DNA of 64,000 nt from UBA2588 sp002339805 (GTDB lineage: Bacteria > Chloroflexota > Dehalococcoidia > Lucifugimonadales > UBA3495): positions 496,001 to 560,000 of the forward strand of contig JBJKVO010000015.1 of the NCBI GenBank assembly GCA_045562555.1, given 5' to 3'. The position numbers were made by a program, and so were the translations under genes. The first letter of the stretch is position 1. Each line of letters opens with the position of its first letter. The notes beneath the pieces were generated by a model. It had not been told where the DNA came from, made no database searches, and saw nothing but the letters and a program-made list of their open reading frames with translations. Of this stretch, positions 24,462-34,102 are shown piece after piece.

Positions 24462-26162
24462 TTATTTGGTTTTAGTTTCTGTCAGATTTTTAATTTCGGA
24501 TACAAGGTCCTTTACCCTGAAAGGTAACCCTGTGTATTGAGTTATTGACACTGCATTGACGTTCAATGATCTGAGAATCGATGAGAACTGACCTTGGAAA
24601 TTTAATTCCGGTACAATTACTAGCTTTTTGTTTTGAAGTTGTTCCAGCATTTCTGGGGGAAGAGGATTTAATAGCATTGTGTAGTAGAACCCAATATCCA
24701 TTCCCTCTGCGTTCAATTCATTGAATGCTTCCAAGGCGGGTCCTTTGGAACCTCCCCAAGGTAGGATACAAATTTCAGAGTCTGGGTTTTGTGATTCATA
24801 TTCGTTTTCTTTCAAGAGCTCGATTTTGTTAAATCTTCTTTCAGTGTTGCTAATATGGTGTGAAGCCAAATGGGTGGTGTCTCCAACATCGTCATGTTCA
24901 CTTCCGTTGGCAACATATGCACCTGGTCTACCTGGTATGGGCATTGGTGATAGTTGATCACCTTCATATCTTTTATATCCATTGTTGCCGTCATAAGTTA
25001 GGCGATTTTCAACAGTGATTTTGGATAAATCTGGTCTGGGAATGTTTTGGACACGTTCAGCCAATGCCATTTCTGTCATAAGTATCACGGGACCTTGATA
25101 TCGTTCGGCCCAGTTTAATGCCTTAACCGCGCCATAGAAACATTCTTCTACGGTACCCACTGCTATAACTGGTAATTTGACATCACCATGGGCAGGATAC
25201 ATGCATGACATTAGGTCTGATTGTTCCGTTTTGGTTGGTAATCCTGTAGCAGGGCCTCCTCTTTGAACATCCACAACCACCAAAGGTACTTCGGACATCC
25301 AAGCGAGGCCAATGCCTTCGCTCATCAAGGAGAATCCCGGGCCGGCTGTAGCAGTCATTGCTTTTTTGCCTGCATATCCTCCTCCGATGAGGGCGGTTAT
25401 AGCTTCTATTTCAGAGCCTACCTGATACACAAATTTACCTTCTCCATGTAGATTTCTTTCCATGTAGAGAAGGACTGTTGTAGCAGGTGAAATGGGATAT
25501 CCTGCGTAAAAGTTAAGTCCTGCAGCAATTGCTCCAACAGATATCGCTTCGTTACCTTTCATCATTACTTGCTGATAATCGGGTTTAATTGGGTCGGCTA
25601 ATTCTCCGAGATTGAACCCACTTTCAGCTGCGTGGGATCTACCTAAGTCTAGGGCTTGATGGTTGGACTTTATAATTTCTTCGTCGTTATCTCGGCCTCT
25701 AGTAAATCTGTCTGTCACAAAGTCTTTAAGGTATTGTTGAGGCATGTTCACCAGATGGGCCAGAGCTCCGATCACAATCATATTGGCTGCTCGGTTGTTC
25801 CCAGTGGTACGTGCTAGTTCATCGATTGGTAAACCAAAGCTTTGAGGATTATTTTCAATTTCGAAGTCATTGGAGTTGAAAATAATAACTCCTCCGTCAC
25901 GGACTTCACTTCGGTGGTTTTCGTAGGCCTCTTCGTTGAACGCGACTAATACATCGATGTTGTCACCTGCGCTTAGTACGGTCTCGGTGGATATACGAGC
26001 CTGTGTCCAAGTAGGACCTCCTAAGATTTGGGACGGGAATGTTGCGTAGGTTAGAGCGTGATATCCGACTTGAGTTGATGCTTGTGCTAACCCTTCAGCA
26101 GAGGTTACTACTCCTTGGCCACCTTCACCAGCAAATCGAACGACGAAATCTCGCATCTGCAT
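24462..26162 (-). CDS. 2-oxoacid:ferredoxin oxidoreductase, fused gamma-alpha subunit
   Basis: A 566-residue fusion of the gamma domain (about 1-185, RFAGEGGQGVVTSAEGLAQA) and the alpha pyrimidine-binding domains (from about 205, with GYPISPATTVLLYMERN). GPGFSLMSEGIGLAWMSEVP and the C-terminal LLNPLPPEML are family features. YPISPAT corresponds to the YPITP substrate motif of archaeal-type two-subunit enzymes. No separate delta ferredoxin subunit is present. It is the first gene of the two-gene operon; its promoter must lie in the 287-base divergent gap before topA. Confidence 0.93.
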   Translation of the reverse strand: MQMRDFVVRFAGEGGQGVVTSAEGLAQASTQVGYHALTYATFPSQILGGPTWTQARISTETVLSAGDNIDVLVAFNEEAYENHRSEVRDGGVIIFNSNDFEIENNPQSFGLPIDELARTTGNNRAANMIVIGALAHLVNMPQQYLKDFVTDRFTRGRDNDEEIIKSNHQALDLGRSHAAESGFNLGELADPIKPDYQQVMMKGNEAISVGAIAAGLNFYAGYPISPATTVLLYMERNLHGEGKFVYQVGSEIEAITALIGGGYAGKKAMTATAGPGFSLMSEGIGLAWMSEVPLVVVDVQRGGPATGLPTKTEQSDLMSCMYPAHGDVKLPVIAVGTVEECFYGAVKALNWAERYQGPVILMTEMALAERVQNIPRPDLSKITVENRLTYDGNNGYKRYEGDQLSPMPIPGRPGAYVANGSEHDDVGDTTHLASHHISNTERRFNKIELLKENEYESQNPDSEICILPWGGSKGPALEAFNELNAEGMDIGFYYTMLLNPLPPEMLEQLQNKKLVIVPELNFQGQFSSILRSLNVNAVSITQYTGLPFRVKDLVSEIKNLTETKTK

Positions 26163-26207
26163 TTTATTAAAATCCTTCTATACAGTTTCTTGTCCAGCGA
26201 TTTTGTT

Positions 26208-26267
26208 GTTGGTCCAGTAACGCCAACACGCCGTGATTTGGAATTATCTCATAAAATTAAAGAGATA
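26208..26267. promoter_or_regulatory. Inverted repeats in the OFOR-topA divergent region
   Basis: Two short palindromes are visible in this 287-base gap: GTTGG-N10-CCAAC (26208-26227) and TATCTC-N11-GAGATA (26245-26267). They lie upstream of the OFOR gene and may be operators, but arms of five and six bases can also occur by chance. Confidence 0.25.
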
Positions 26268-26372
26268 GGAATACCAATTTGCCAAAATGGGTAATATACT
26301 TTTATCATCCAGATTTCATCTCAGGTCAGATAGGTTAAGTCATATTCCGGATATTAATAAGTATCTGTTGGG

Positions 26373-26402
26373 TTGACAATTAAAAAATAAATCGGATATT
26401 TT
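26373..26402 (+). promoter_or_regulatory. Putative topA promoter
   Basis: TTGACA at 26373-26378 with weak -10 candidates GATATT (26395-26400, 16-base spacer) or TATTTT (26397-26402, 18-base spacer). Transcription would start about 40 bases before the topA ATG. Confidence 0.45.
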
Positions 26403-26449
26403 GGAAAAGGCGTTTTAATAATAAATGGAATTGAAATATCGAGGTTCAT

Positions 26450-28690
26450 ATGGCCCCTAAGGCGAAAACGAAAACCGCTAGAAGTAAAAGTTTAATACCT
26501 GCAGCCGATGGCAAAAAACTTGTAATAGTTGAATCGCCTGCTAAAGCAAGAACTGTCGGGCAAATTCTTGGAAGAAAATATGTGGTTGTGGCGTCACAGG
26601 GACACGTAAGAGATTTACCCAAGGGCAAGCTAGGGGTAGATGTGGAAAACGATTTTGAACCATCTTATGTTGTAACAAGAGATAAAACTAAGTTGATGAA
26701 TGCATTGAAAAAAGCCTGTGGTCAAGCGTCAGAAATATACTTGGCTACTGATCCAGACAGAGAAGGTGAGGCCATATCCTGGCATCTTCAACAGGCTTCA
26801 GGTGTATCTGATTCAGAATCCAAGTTCAAACGTGTGGTTTTCCATGAAATAACTAAACAGGCTGTGGAAGAAGCGTTTGAAAATCCGAGAAGTATAGACA
26901 TGGGATTGGTCGACGCTCAGCAGACTAGAAGAATACTGGACAGGCTCGTAGGGTTTCAATTGAGCCCACTCTTATGGAGAAAAGTGCAAAGAGGATTGTC
27001 AGCCGGAAGGGTGCAGTCAGTGTGTTTGAGGATGACTACAGATAGGCAAAAAGAAATCGATAGTTTTATACCTGTGGAATATTGGTCTATTGAACTTGAT
27101 ATGTATGATCCTGCTAATAGCAAGAGCGCACACACTATGAAATCTATTCTCTATAACGAAAAAGGAAGCAAGGGGAGGATCGAAATTTCAGACGAATCAT
27201 CAGCGTATAAGATTAAAGACTCTTTGAGCCATGCAGACTTTAAGATTTCTTCAATTAATGCGAGGCAAGTCAAGAAACGCCCGTCTGCACCCTTTACTAC
27301 AAGCACTCTTCAGCAAGAGGCAGGTCGTAAATTACGCTTTAGTACCCAAAGAACCATGAGCCTAGCTCAACAATTGTATGAAGGGATTAATGCTGGAGGG
27401 GAGTCCACTGGTTTAATCACTTATATGAGAACGGATTCTGTACAGGTGAGTACTATAGCCGTTAATGAAGCTAGAGACTATGTTAAAAGCATCTATGGAA
27501 ATGATTACATACCTAGCAGTCCACGAGTATATAAATCTCGTAGTAAAAACGCGCAAGAGGCTCATGAAGCGATACGACCGACCTCTATTAGGCGTACTCC
27601 GCAGTCTGTATCTGCCTATTTAAATCCCGATCAAATGAAGCTTTATAGTTTGATATGGTCCAGGATGGTAGCAAGCCAAATGGCAGATAGTGTAACTGAA
27701 TCGACCAGAGTTGATATAGACGCAATTAGTGACACCAGTTATGTATTAAGATCTAACGGCTCAAAATTGATATTCGATGGATTTAAGAAACTTTATGAGG
27801 AATCGATTGATTCGGAAGAAGAAGATAAAGACTCAAAGTTATTGCCTGATATGAAAGAAGACATGATATTGGGTTCTAAAGATATCAATCCCATCCAGCA
27901 TTATACGCAAGCGCCACCTATGTATACTGAAGCATCGCTCGTAAAAGCTATGGAAGAGAATGGAATAGGGAGGCCAAGTACATACGCTCCTACAATCAAG
28001 ACGATATTAGACAGAAATTATATAGAAAGAGACCAATCGAGATTGAAGCCCACGGTATTAGGTATGACTGTTTCTGATGAATTAGTTGACTATTTTGGCA
28101 CAAAAAAAATTCAAACTAATGAGTCTTCTGTGGAGTATGTGGAAACTCATAACGTGAATGATGGCACAAAAATACTGGAGCTAGATTTCACAGCAGAAAT
28201 GGAAAATCACCTTGATGATATAGCGAGTAATGAGAAGGAATGGATAAAAGTGCTAGAGCAGTTTTATCAGCCTTTCATGAGATCTTTAGATAATGCCACG
28301 GAAAATATGCCATATCGTAAAATTGAAGAACCAACGGATGAAATATGCGAAAAATGTGAAAGTCCTATGGTTATAAAAACAGGTAGATACGGAAAATTCA
28401 TAGCATGTACTGGTTTCCCAGAATGTAGGAACACAAAGCGTATCGTAGAAACGACTGGAGTCCCTTGCCCCAGATGTGGAGAAGATTTGATTCAAAGGAA
28501 ATCACGGAACAGAGGGAGGCCATTCTATGGATGTTCTGGATATCCCAATTGTGATTTCTTAGTGAACAAGGAACCTGTACTGCAAGCATGCAAAGAATGC
28601 AGTGGTTTGATGGTTGTTGATAAACCAGGAATTTGGTCTTGCACAGTATGCTCTGCAACCATAGAGAATGCACTTGTAGTGTCGGACTAA
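26450..28690 (+). CDS. topA: DNA topoisomerase I
   Basis: Type IA topoisomerase that relaxes negative supercoils. The 746 residues contain the Toprim domain (KLVIVESPAKA near residue 25, LATDPDREGEAISWHL), the catalytic Tyr325 in GLITYMRTDS, and C-terminal zinc ribbons: CEKCES with CTGFPEC, CPRCGED with CSGYPNC, and a third CKEC/CTVC pair. The first 20 residues are Lys/Arg-rich. It starts a plus-strand housekeeping operon running to about 32.8 kb. Confidence 0.97.
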   Translation: MAPKAKTKTARSKSLIPAADGKKLVIVESPAKARTVGQILGRKYVVVASQGHVRDLPKGKLGVDVENDFEPSYVVTRDKTKLMNALKKACGQASEIYLATDPDREGEAISWHLQQASGVSDSESKFKRVVFHEITKQAVEEAFENPRSIDMGLVDAQQTRRILDRLVGFQLSPLLWRKVQRGLSAGRVQSVCLRMTTDRQKEIDSFIPVEYWSIELDMYDPANSKSAHTMKSILYNEKGSKGRIEISDESSAYKIKDSLSHADFKISSINARQVKKRPSAPFTTSTLQQEAGRKLRFSTQRTMSLAQQLYEGINAGGESTGLITYMRTDSVQVSTIAVNEARDYVKSIYGNDYIPSSPRVYKSRSKNAQEAHEAIRPTSIRRTPQSVSAYLNPDQMKLYSLIWSRMVASQMADSVTESTRVDIDAISDTSYVLRSNGSKLIFDGFKKLYEESIDSEEEDKDSKLLPDMKEDMILGSKDINPIQHYTQAPPMYTEASLVKAMEENGIGRPSTYAPTIKTILDRNYIERDQSRLKPTVLGMTVSDELVDYFGTKKIQTNESSVEYVETHNVNDGTKILELDFTAEMENHLDDIASNEKEWIKVLEQFYQPFMRSLDNATENMPYRKIEEPTDEICEKCESPMVIKTGRYGKFIACTGFPECRNTKRIVETTGVPCPRCGEDLIQRKSRNRGRPFYGCSGYPNCDFLVNKEPVLQACKECSGLMVVDKPGIWSCTVCSATIENALVVSD

Positions 28691-28698
28691 GCAAGTCA

Positions 28699-29655
28699 GT
28701 GGATGATAGTAACCACATAACTAAATATAGTAGTTATTTGAAATCGCAGAAAATGGTGTCTGAAAATACTATCAGAGTGTACACAGAAGATTTAAATACT
28801 TTCCAGCAATTTTTGGCACATAGTAAATATTCAGAATATTCTATGAATTTGCACACGACTAGGGAATACCTTGTTTGGTTAGCATCGAGTGCAAAGAATC
28901 AGTCTAAGTTTGGCGGAAGAAATACCAAAGAGTCTCAGGGATATGAAAGGACAAGTATTGTACGGAAATTAAGTGCCTTAAGGGCATATTATGGATATTT
29001 GGTTCATATAGGTAAATTTGATTCGAATCCTATACCGCAGGCTCGAACGCTCAGTATGAAAGTGGGTAAATCGATCCCTGTGTTCATGTCAAAAAGTGAA
29101 ATGTTTAGATTATTAAATGCACCTAATGTCGGTACATTCCTAGGTAAAAGAGACAAGGCAATTTTAGAATTACTGTATGGGTGCGGAATACGGTTAAGTG
29201 AACTTCATGATTTGGATATTAAGCATATAAATTTTCATAGGCAAGAAATTAAAGTGTTGGGAAAAGGGTCTAAAGAGCGAATGGTGTTGTTTGGGGACAA
29301 TAGCCAATTAGCCATAGAAGACTATTTACGGAATGTGCGTGATGAGCACCAAGCTCATTCTGGTGCTTTACTGCTAAATCGCTTTGGGAATAGACTATCA
29401 AAAAGAAGTATACAATTGGTGGTGAAGAAATATGCTAAGATAGCTGGGCTTCGCGAAGGAATTCATACACATACTTTACGCCATAGTTTTGCAACTCATA
29501 TGTTGGAAGGGGATGCTGATTTAAGAGTAATACAAGAACTTTTGGGTCATGCTAGTCCGACAACCACAGAAATATATGCCCATGTGACTAAAAAAGAAGC
29601 GCGGAAATCTTATATGAGTTATCACCCAAGATCTAGAAAGGAATATGATGAGTAA
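28699..29655 (+). CDS. Tyrosine recombinase XerC/XerD
   Basis: Site-specific recombinase that resolves chromosome dimers at dif. The catalytic set is present: Arg in YGCGIRLSE, Lys in GKGSKER, His-X-X-Arg in HTLRHSFATHML, His in LGHASPTTT and the nucleophile Tyr in EIYAHVTKKE. A SAM-like N-terminal core-binding domain covers about 10-110. The frame stays open into the end of topA, but a GTG at 28699, eight bases after the topA stop, gives the normal length (318 residues). XerC or XerD cannot be separated from sequence alone; no dif site was found here. Confidence 0.88.
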   Translation: MDDSNHITKYSSYLKSQKMVSENTIRVYTEDLNTFQQFLAHSKYSEYSMNLHTTREYLVWLASSAKNQSKFGGRNTKESQGYERTSIVRKLSALRAYYGYLVHIGKFDSNPIPQARTLSMKVGKSIPVFMSKSEMFRLLNAPNVGTFLGKRDKAILELLYGCGIRLSELHDLDIKHINFHRQEIKVLGKGSKERMVLFGDNSQLAIEDYLRNVRDEHQAHSGALLLNRFGNRLSKRSIQLVVKKYAKIAGLREGIHTHTLRHSFATHMLEGDADLRVIQELLGHASPTTTEIYAHVTKKEARKSYMSYHPRSRKEYDE

Positions 29656-30079
29656 AATATTAGTAATCAATGGCCCGAATTTGAACTTTTTAGGAAAACG
29701 TAACCCCGATATTTATGGTTCGGACACTCTGGCTGATGTTGAATATAAAATTCGTGATGCAATAACATGTGCTGATCTGGAATTGGTTTTTTTCCAATCT
29801 AATCATGAGGGGGAATTGATAGACCTCATACAAGAGCATCATGGTTCGTTGAATGGAATTGCTATAAATGCGGGCGCATTGACACACTATGGATATTCTT
29901 TGAAAGATGCATTAATAGACGCAGCTGTTCCCGTGGTTGAAGTACACGTTGGCAATCCTTATGCCAGAGAAGAATGGAGAAGACATTCTGTTATAGCTGA
30001 TACAGCAATTGGTATTATTTCAGGATTCGGATGGAGAAGTTATAAATTAGCTATTGATGCTATATTAGAGCATACTTAG
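29648..30079 (+). CDS. aroQ: 3-dehydroquinate dehydratase, type II
   Basis: Third step of the shikimate pathway. The 143-residue protein carries the type II signature: INGPNLNFLGKRNPDIYG with the catalytic Tyr, FFQSNHEGELIDLI, NAGALTHYGYSLKDAL and VEVHVGNPYAREEWRRHS. The gene overlaps the end of the recombinase gene by eight bases; AAAGGA is five bases before the second of two adjacent ATGs (29648), which is chosen. aroQ followed by efp is a common arrangement. Confidence 0.95.
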   Translation: MSKILVINGPNLNFLGKRNPDIYGSDTLADVEYKIRDAITCADLELVFFQSNHEGELIDLIQEHHGSLNGIAINAGALTHYGYSLKDALIDAAVPVVEVHVGNPYAREEWRRHSVIADTAIGIISGFGWRSYKLAIDAILEHT

Positions 30080-30102
30080 GTATTGATTTTGGAGGATATG
30101 TA

Positions 30103-30669
30103 ATGGCTATCAATTTTAGTGATTTGAGCCGAGGATTAGTAGTGGAACTGGAGTCTCAGCCTTGGGAAGTTTTGGATTATGAACGAAACAAAATGCAAAA
30201 GAGAGCACCTGTGACCAAGATTAAAATGAAGAATATGATTACGGGATCTGTTGTAGAAAAATCTTTCCAGAGAGACGATACTGGAATGGAATTAGCTGAA
30301 ATCGAAAACAAAGAAGCGCAATATTTATACACAGACGGTGAATATCATTACTTTTTAGATCAAGAATCTTTCGAACAATATGAGTTAGTTGAAGCTCAAT
30401 TAGGCAATGCATTAAATTATGTGAAAGAAGGTATGATAATAGAAGTCATATTTTACAAAGGTTCGGCTATAAACGTAATATTACCAACTCACGTAGAACT
30501 AACAGTTGCCGATACTCCTCCTGCTTTTAAAGGCGACACCGCTCAAGGTGGGAATAAACCCGCAACCCTTGAAACAGGATTGAAGGTTACTGTACCCATG
30601 TTTATTACCCCTGGTACTGTTATTAAAATTGATACTCGTACAGGTGAATATTCAGAAAGGGTAAGTTAA
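30103..30669 (+). CDS. efp: Translation elongation factor P
   Basis: EF-P relieves ribosome stalling at polyproline stretches. The 188 residues cover the KOW-like domain, the OB domain (YVKEGMIIEVIFYKG) and the C-terminal domain with GLKVTVPMFITPGTVIKIDTR. The tip loop that usually reads PGKG is replaced by KMQKRAP; a Lys remains at the modifiable position. Gene ends in a TAATG overlap with xseA. Confidence 0.95.
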   Translation: MAINFSDLSRGLVVELESQPWEVLDYERNKMQKRAPVTKIKMKNMITGSVVEKSFQRDDTGMELAEIENKEAQYLYTDGEYHYFLDQESFEQYELVEAQLGNALNYVKEGMIIEVIFYKGSAINVILPTHVELTVADTPPAFKGDTAQGGNKPATLETGLKVTVPMFITPGTVIKIDTRTGEYSERVS

Positions 30670-31847
30670 TGAATCACTCTTGGAGTGTAACCCAGCTCAC
30701 GAACTATTTAAAACAGTCTTTGGAGACTGATATTAACCTGGCTGATCTTACAGTTACTGGAGAAGTATCTAATTTGAGCAGTCCACCTTCAGGACACAGA
30801 TATTTTAGTCTTAAAGATGCCCGAAATGTTGTGCGAACCGTTATGTGGTCTAATCGTCCTGGTATCGAACATCTACGAGAAGGAGAACAAGTACTCGTAA
30901 CAGGCAAAATGACATTTTATGGTCCGCAGGGGAACTGCAACCTACAGGCTGAACTTGTTGTTCCTCTAGGCGAAGGATCTTTATCTGTAGAATTTGAGCG
31001 ATTAAAGGTGATGCTCGATCAAGAAGGGTTGTTTGATTTAAGTAGGAAAAGAAGCCTGCCTGATTTCCCTCAAGTTGTTGGAGTCGTGACTTCAGCTTCT
31101 GGGTCGGTTTGGCAGGACATACAGAATGTAGTTACTAGACGTTTTCCGCTGTGTGAGCTACTACTATCACATTCGTCCGTGCAGGGGGCTAGTTCGGCAT
31201 CTGAGATTTGTGAAGCCATTGAAATGCTGAATTTAGAAGGTAGATCAGATGTGATTATATTAGCAAGAGGAGGGGGCTCACTGGAAGATTTATGGTCGTT
31301 TAATGAAGAAGTCGTAGCAAGAGCTATTTTCGGCAGTAAAATTCCAGTTGTCTCCGGCGTTGGTCATGAAACAGATGTTACGATCTCTGATCTTGTGGCA
31401 GATTTTAGAGCTCCAACTCCGTCTGCAGCTGCGGAATTGGTAGTTCCTGATATTGATAATTTGAGGTCAGATTTAGATAATTATCGAAATAGAGTGACTC
31501 AAAATCTTAGTAATATGCTATCGTTGAATACTTATAGGTTACAAGCAATTTCTGAAAATTTATCTAGAGCTATACCTCAATTGAACGAACATAGGCGATT
31601 GATTGATGAAATATATCAACGTTTGTTCGATCAATATGACTTAAATATTCGAAACAACAGAAAAAACATTGAAACTTTTGCTAATCAGCTTAGAGTACTC
31701 GATTTTAATAGTATATTAGCTAGAGGCTTTGCTTACATTCAAAATGCATCTAATGGATCACCTATAAGATCTAGCAAAGAATTGGACGAAGAAGATATCA
31801 TTACTTTGACGTTTAATGATGGTGATAAATCAGCACAAATTTTATGA
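30669..31847 (+). CDS. xseA: Exodeoxyribonuclease VII large subunit
   Basis: Single-strand nuclease large subunit of 392 residues: N-terminal OB domain (LTVTGEVSNLSSPPSGHRYF), catalytic core with GVVTSASGSVWQDI, ILARGGGSLEDLWSFNEE and VSGVGHETDVTISDLVADFR, then a coiled-coil region (about 260-350). It overlaps the efp stop by one base and xseB follows within 13 bases. Confidence 0.96.
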   Translation: MNHSWSVTQLTNYLKQSLETDINLADLTVTGEVSNLSSPPSGHRYFSLKDARNVVRTVMWSNRPGIEHLREGEQVLVTGKMTFYGPQGNCNLQAELVVPLGEGSLSVEFERLKVMLDQEGLFDLSRKRSLPDFPQVVGVVTSASGSVWQDIQNVVTRRFPLCELLLSHSSVQGASSASEICEAIEMLNLEGRSDVIILARGGGSLEDLWSFNEEVVARAIFGSKIPVVSGVGHETDVTISDLVADFRAPTPSAAAELVVPDIDNLRSDLDNYRNRVTQNLSNMLSLNTYRLQAISENLSRAIPQLNEHRRLIDEIYQRLFDQYDLNIRNNRKNIETFANQLRVLDFNSILARGFAYIQNASNGSPIRSSKELDEEDIITLTFNDGDKSAQIL

Positions 31848-31860
31848 TCGAGGTTGACTA

Positions 31861-32067
31861 GTGGAATCGGAAAACCAACGTGAAGAACAATCATATGAAT
31901 CTCTTGTGGAGAAACTAAATAATGGTCTCAAGTCATTAGAATCTGGAGAATTGTCCCTGGATCAATCAATTGAGTTGTACAAACAATGCATGGAACTGGT
32001 TGGTAAATGTAACGAATATTTGGACAAGGCCGAGATTGTGATCAGTGATATTCGTAACCCTTCTTAA
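31861..32067 (+). CDS. xseB: Exodeoxyribonuclease VII small subunit
   Basis: A 68-residue helical hairpin protein with the XseB pattern SYESLVEKLNNGLKSLESGELSLDQSIELYKQC, but spread over positions 11-44. Starts at GTG with GAGGT six bases upstream. Coupled to xseA. Confidence 0.92.
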   Translation: MESENQREEQSYESLVEKLNNGLKSLESGELSLDQSIELYKQCMELVGKCNEYLDKAEIVISDIRNPS

Positions 32068-32070
32068 GCT

Positions 32071-32829
32071 ATGTTGAAGATAGGATGGTTTTCCACTGGT
32101 ACGGGAAAAGGTTCCCAAGCACTGCTAACTAACTTTTACTCCAGAATTTTGGATGAATCTTTGCAGTCTTCCATCTCGTTTGTGTTTTCTAACAGAGAGG
32201 TTGGTGATAATGCCGAAACCGATATGTTTTTTGAATTAGTTAACTCCTATCATTTACCATTAGAGACTTTATCTCATAAGAGATTTTTAATTAATTCTCC
32301 TATGACTCAAATTCAAGTTTTTGATCGTTTAGCTTATGATACAGAGGTTATGAAGGCTATAGCTAAGTATGACGTGGATTTGATAGTGTTGGCCGGATAC
32401 ATGTTAATTGTGTCTGGAGAGTTGTCAGGGAAATATAAAATGATTAACTTACATCCAGCTTTGCCAGATGGTCCTAAAGGTACTTGGAGACAGGTGATTA
32501 AAAATCTAATCGATAATAACCGCCAGTTGACCGGAACCATGATCCATTTGGTAACAAGTGATGTTGATAGAGGGCCATGTATAAGCTTCAGTGAATGTGA
32601 TCTCAGTGATTTATGGAGTACTTATACTACAGGGGTAATATCGAAACAAAAGTTGTTTGATCAAATTCGGGGCAGACAATTTTTGCAAGAACCGACACTG
32701 CTTATAAACACCATATCTAGTATAGCTGAGCATAAGATTGATTTAAGTACTCTTACGTATTATGGAGATGGGGCTAGGTTACCGTTGCCTATGTGTATAG
32801 AAATACCTGTGGAAGAAGGATTACGCTGA
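32071..32829 (+). CDS. Formyltransferase-family protein (PurN/GART-like)
   Basis: A 252-residue protein of the 10-formyltetrahydrofolate-dependent formyltransferase fold. The catalytic Asn-His-Asp set is visible: MINLHPALP (Asn and His) and VTSDVDRGP (Asp). The loop normally reading SLLPAFPG is ALPDGPKGTW, and the C-terminal 60 residues have no clear counterpart in PurN, so it may not be glycinamide ribonucleotide formyltransferase. It follows xseB by three bases and its last nine bases overlap the end of clpX on the other strand. Confidence 0.75.
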   Translation: MLKIGWFSTGTGKGSQALLTNFYSRILDESLQSSISFVFSNREVGDNAETDMFFELVNSYHLPLETLSHKRFLINSPMTQIQVFDRLAYDTEVMKAIAKYDVDLIVLAGYMLIVSGELSGKYKMINLHPALPDGPKGTWRQVIKNLIDNNRQLTGTMIHLVTSDVDRGPCISFSECDLSDLWSTYTTGVISKQKLFDQIRGRQFLQEPTLLINTISSIAEHKIDLSTLTYYGDGARLPLPMCIEIPVEEGLR

Positions 32830-34083
32830 TTTTTTTAAATCGTTGTTATCTAATTTTACGGTATTACTGTGGGAGTCTATTAGGATAGGTCCTCTTACCA
32901 TTAAGGCAGCATCTTCGTCTACTGTGCACTTAACGACTTCGGGGATGGATGGTAGTTCATACATAACATCTAGTAAAAGCTCTTCAACATATTGCCTTAA
33001 TGATCTAGCACCAGTTTGACTTTCCAAACATTTTTGAGCGATGATTTTGAGAGCCTCCTCAGTAAATTCTAGATCTACGTCATCGAGTTCAAATAGGTGT
33101 TGGTACTGTTTGGTTAACGCATTTTTAGGCTCTGTAAGAATTTGAATTAAGCTATCTATGTCTAAAGCTTCTAATACTGCAATTATTGGGAGCCTGCCAA
33201 CTAGTTCTGGTATGAACCCATAATTGAGAATGTCTTCAGTTCCTATATCTACGGGAGCACCGGAATGTGATTCTTGAGTGGCGAGAAAACCAAGATTAGA
33301 TCCTTTCGATATTCTATTTTCAATGATTTCGTTAAGTCCTTCAAAAGCTCCGCCACAAATAAATAAAATATTTTTGGTGTCTAGTTGTATAAATTCTTGT
33401 TGTGGGTGTTTGCGGCCGCCTTGTGCAGGTACGTTTGCGACGGTACCTTCTATTATTTTAAGAAGTTCTTGTTGGACTCCTTCGCCTGACACGTCTCGGG
33501 TTATTGATCTGTTGGTACCTTCCTTACGGGCGATTTTATCAAGCTCGTCGATATAGATAATGCCTTTTTCTGCTTTTTCTAGATCCCAGTTAGCCGATTT
33601 GATAAGTCGTAACAATATATTCTCTACATCTTCTCCAACATAGCCAGATTCCGTTAAAGAAGTTGCGTCACAAATCGCAAATGGTACATTCAATATATTT
33701 GCTAAAGTCTCTGCTAATAGTGTCTTCCCTGACCCGGTGGGCCCAATTAGAAGCATATTGGACTTATCAATCCTAACTTCACTGTCGTTTTCCGTTCCTA
33801 GTAGCCGTTTATAGTGATTGTATACAGCTACACTTATTGTTTTTTTTGCTGCACGTTGACCGATGACATATTCGTCTAACATTAAGGAAATGTCTCGAGG
33901 TATCAATGGTAAATTGGAATGCTCTGGTTCTTCTTGAAAAGCTTTATCAGTGTCAATAAGTTGGTTTAGAACGCGGATGCATTCGTAACAAACCGACGCT
34001 CTTCCTTGTCCAGCGACAATCAGATTTGATCGTTGCTGAGTTTTCTCACAGAAAGAACATCGTTGATTTCTGTTAGTAGTCAT
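32821..34083 (-). CDS. clpX: ATP-dependent Clp protease ATP-binding subunit ClpX
   Basis: AAA+ unfoldase partner of ClpP. The 420 residues begin with the ClpX zinc finger (CSFCEKTQ and CYECI), then Walker A GPTGSGKTLLAETLA, Walker B GIIYIDELDKIA, the pore motif region ESGYVGEDVEN and the C-terminal domain ESQTGARSLRQYVEELLLD. It lies 19 bases after clpP, in the order tig-clpP-clpX common in bacteria. Confidence 0.97.
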   Translation of the reverse strand: MTTNRNQRCSFCEKTQQRSNLIVAGQGRASVCYECIRVLNQLIDTDKAFQEEPEHSNLPLIPRDISLMLDEYVIGQRAAKKTISVAVYNHYKRLLGTENDSEVRIDKSNMLLIGPTGSGKTLLAETLANILNVPFAICDATSLTESGYVGEDVENILLRLIKSANWDLEKAEKGIIYIDELDKIARKEGTNRSITRDVSGEGVQQELLKIIEGTVANVPAQGGRKHPQQEFIQLDTKNILFICGGAFEGLNEIIENRISKGSNLGFLATQESHSGAPVDIGTEDILNYGFIPELVGRLPIIAVLEALDIDSLIQILTEPKNALTKQYQHLFELDDVDLEFTEEALKIIAQKCLESQTGARSLRQYVEELLLDVMYELPSIPEVVKCTVDEDAALMVRGPILIDSHSNTVKLDNNDLKKSA

Positions 34084-34102
34084 ATAGTATTACTTACAGA
34101 GG

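Noticed and set aside
28633..28698. Longer N-terminus of the tyrosine recombinase from a TTG inside topA
   Set aside because: It would overlap the conserved zinc-ribbon end of topA and adds Cys-rich residues foreign to the family; the GTG at 28699 gives normal length.
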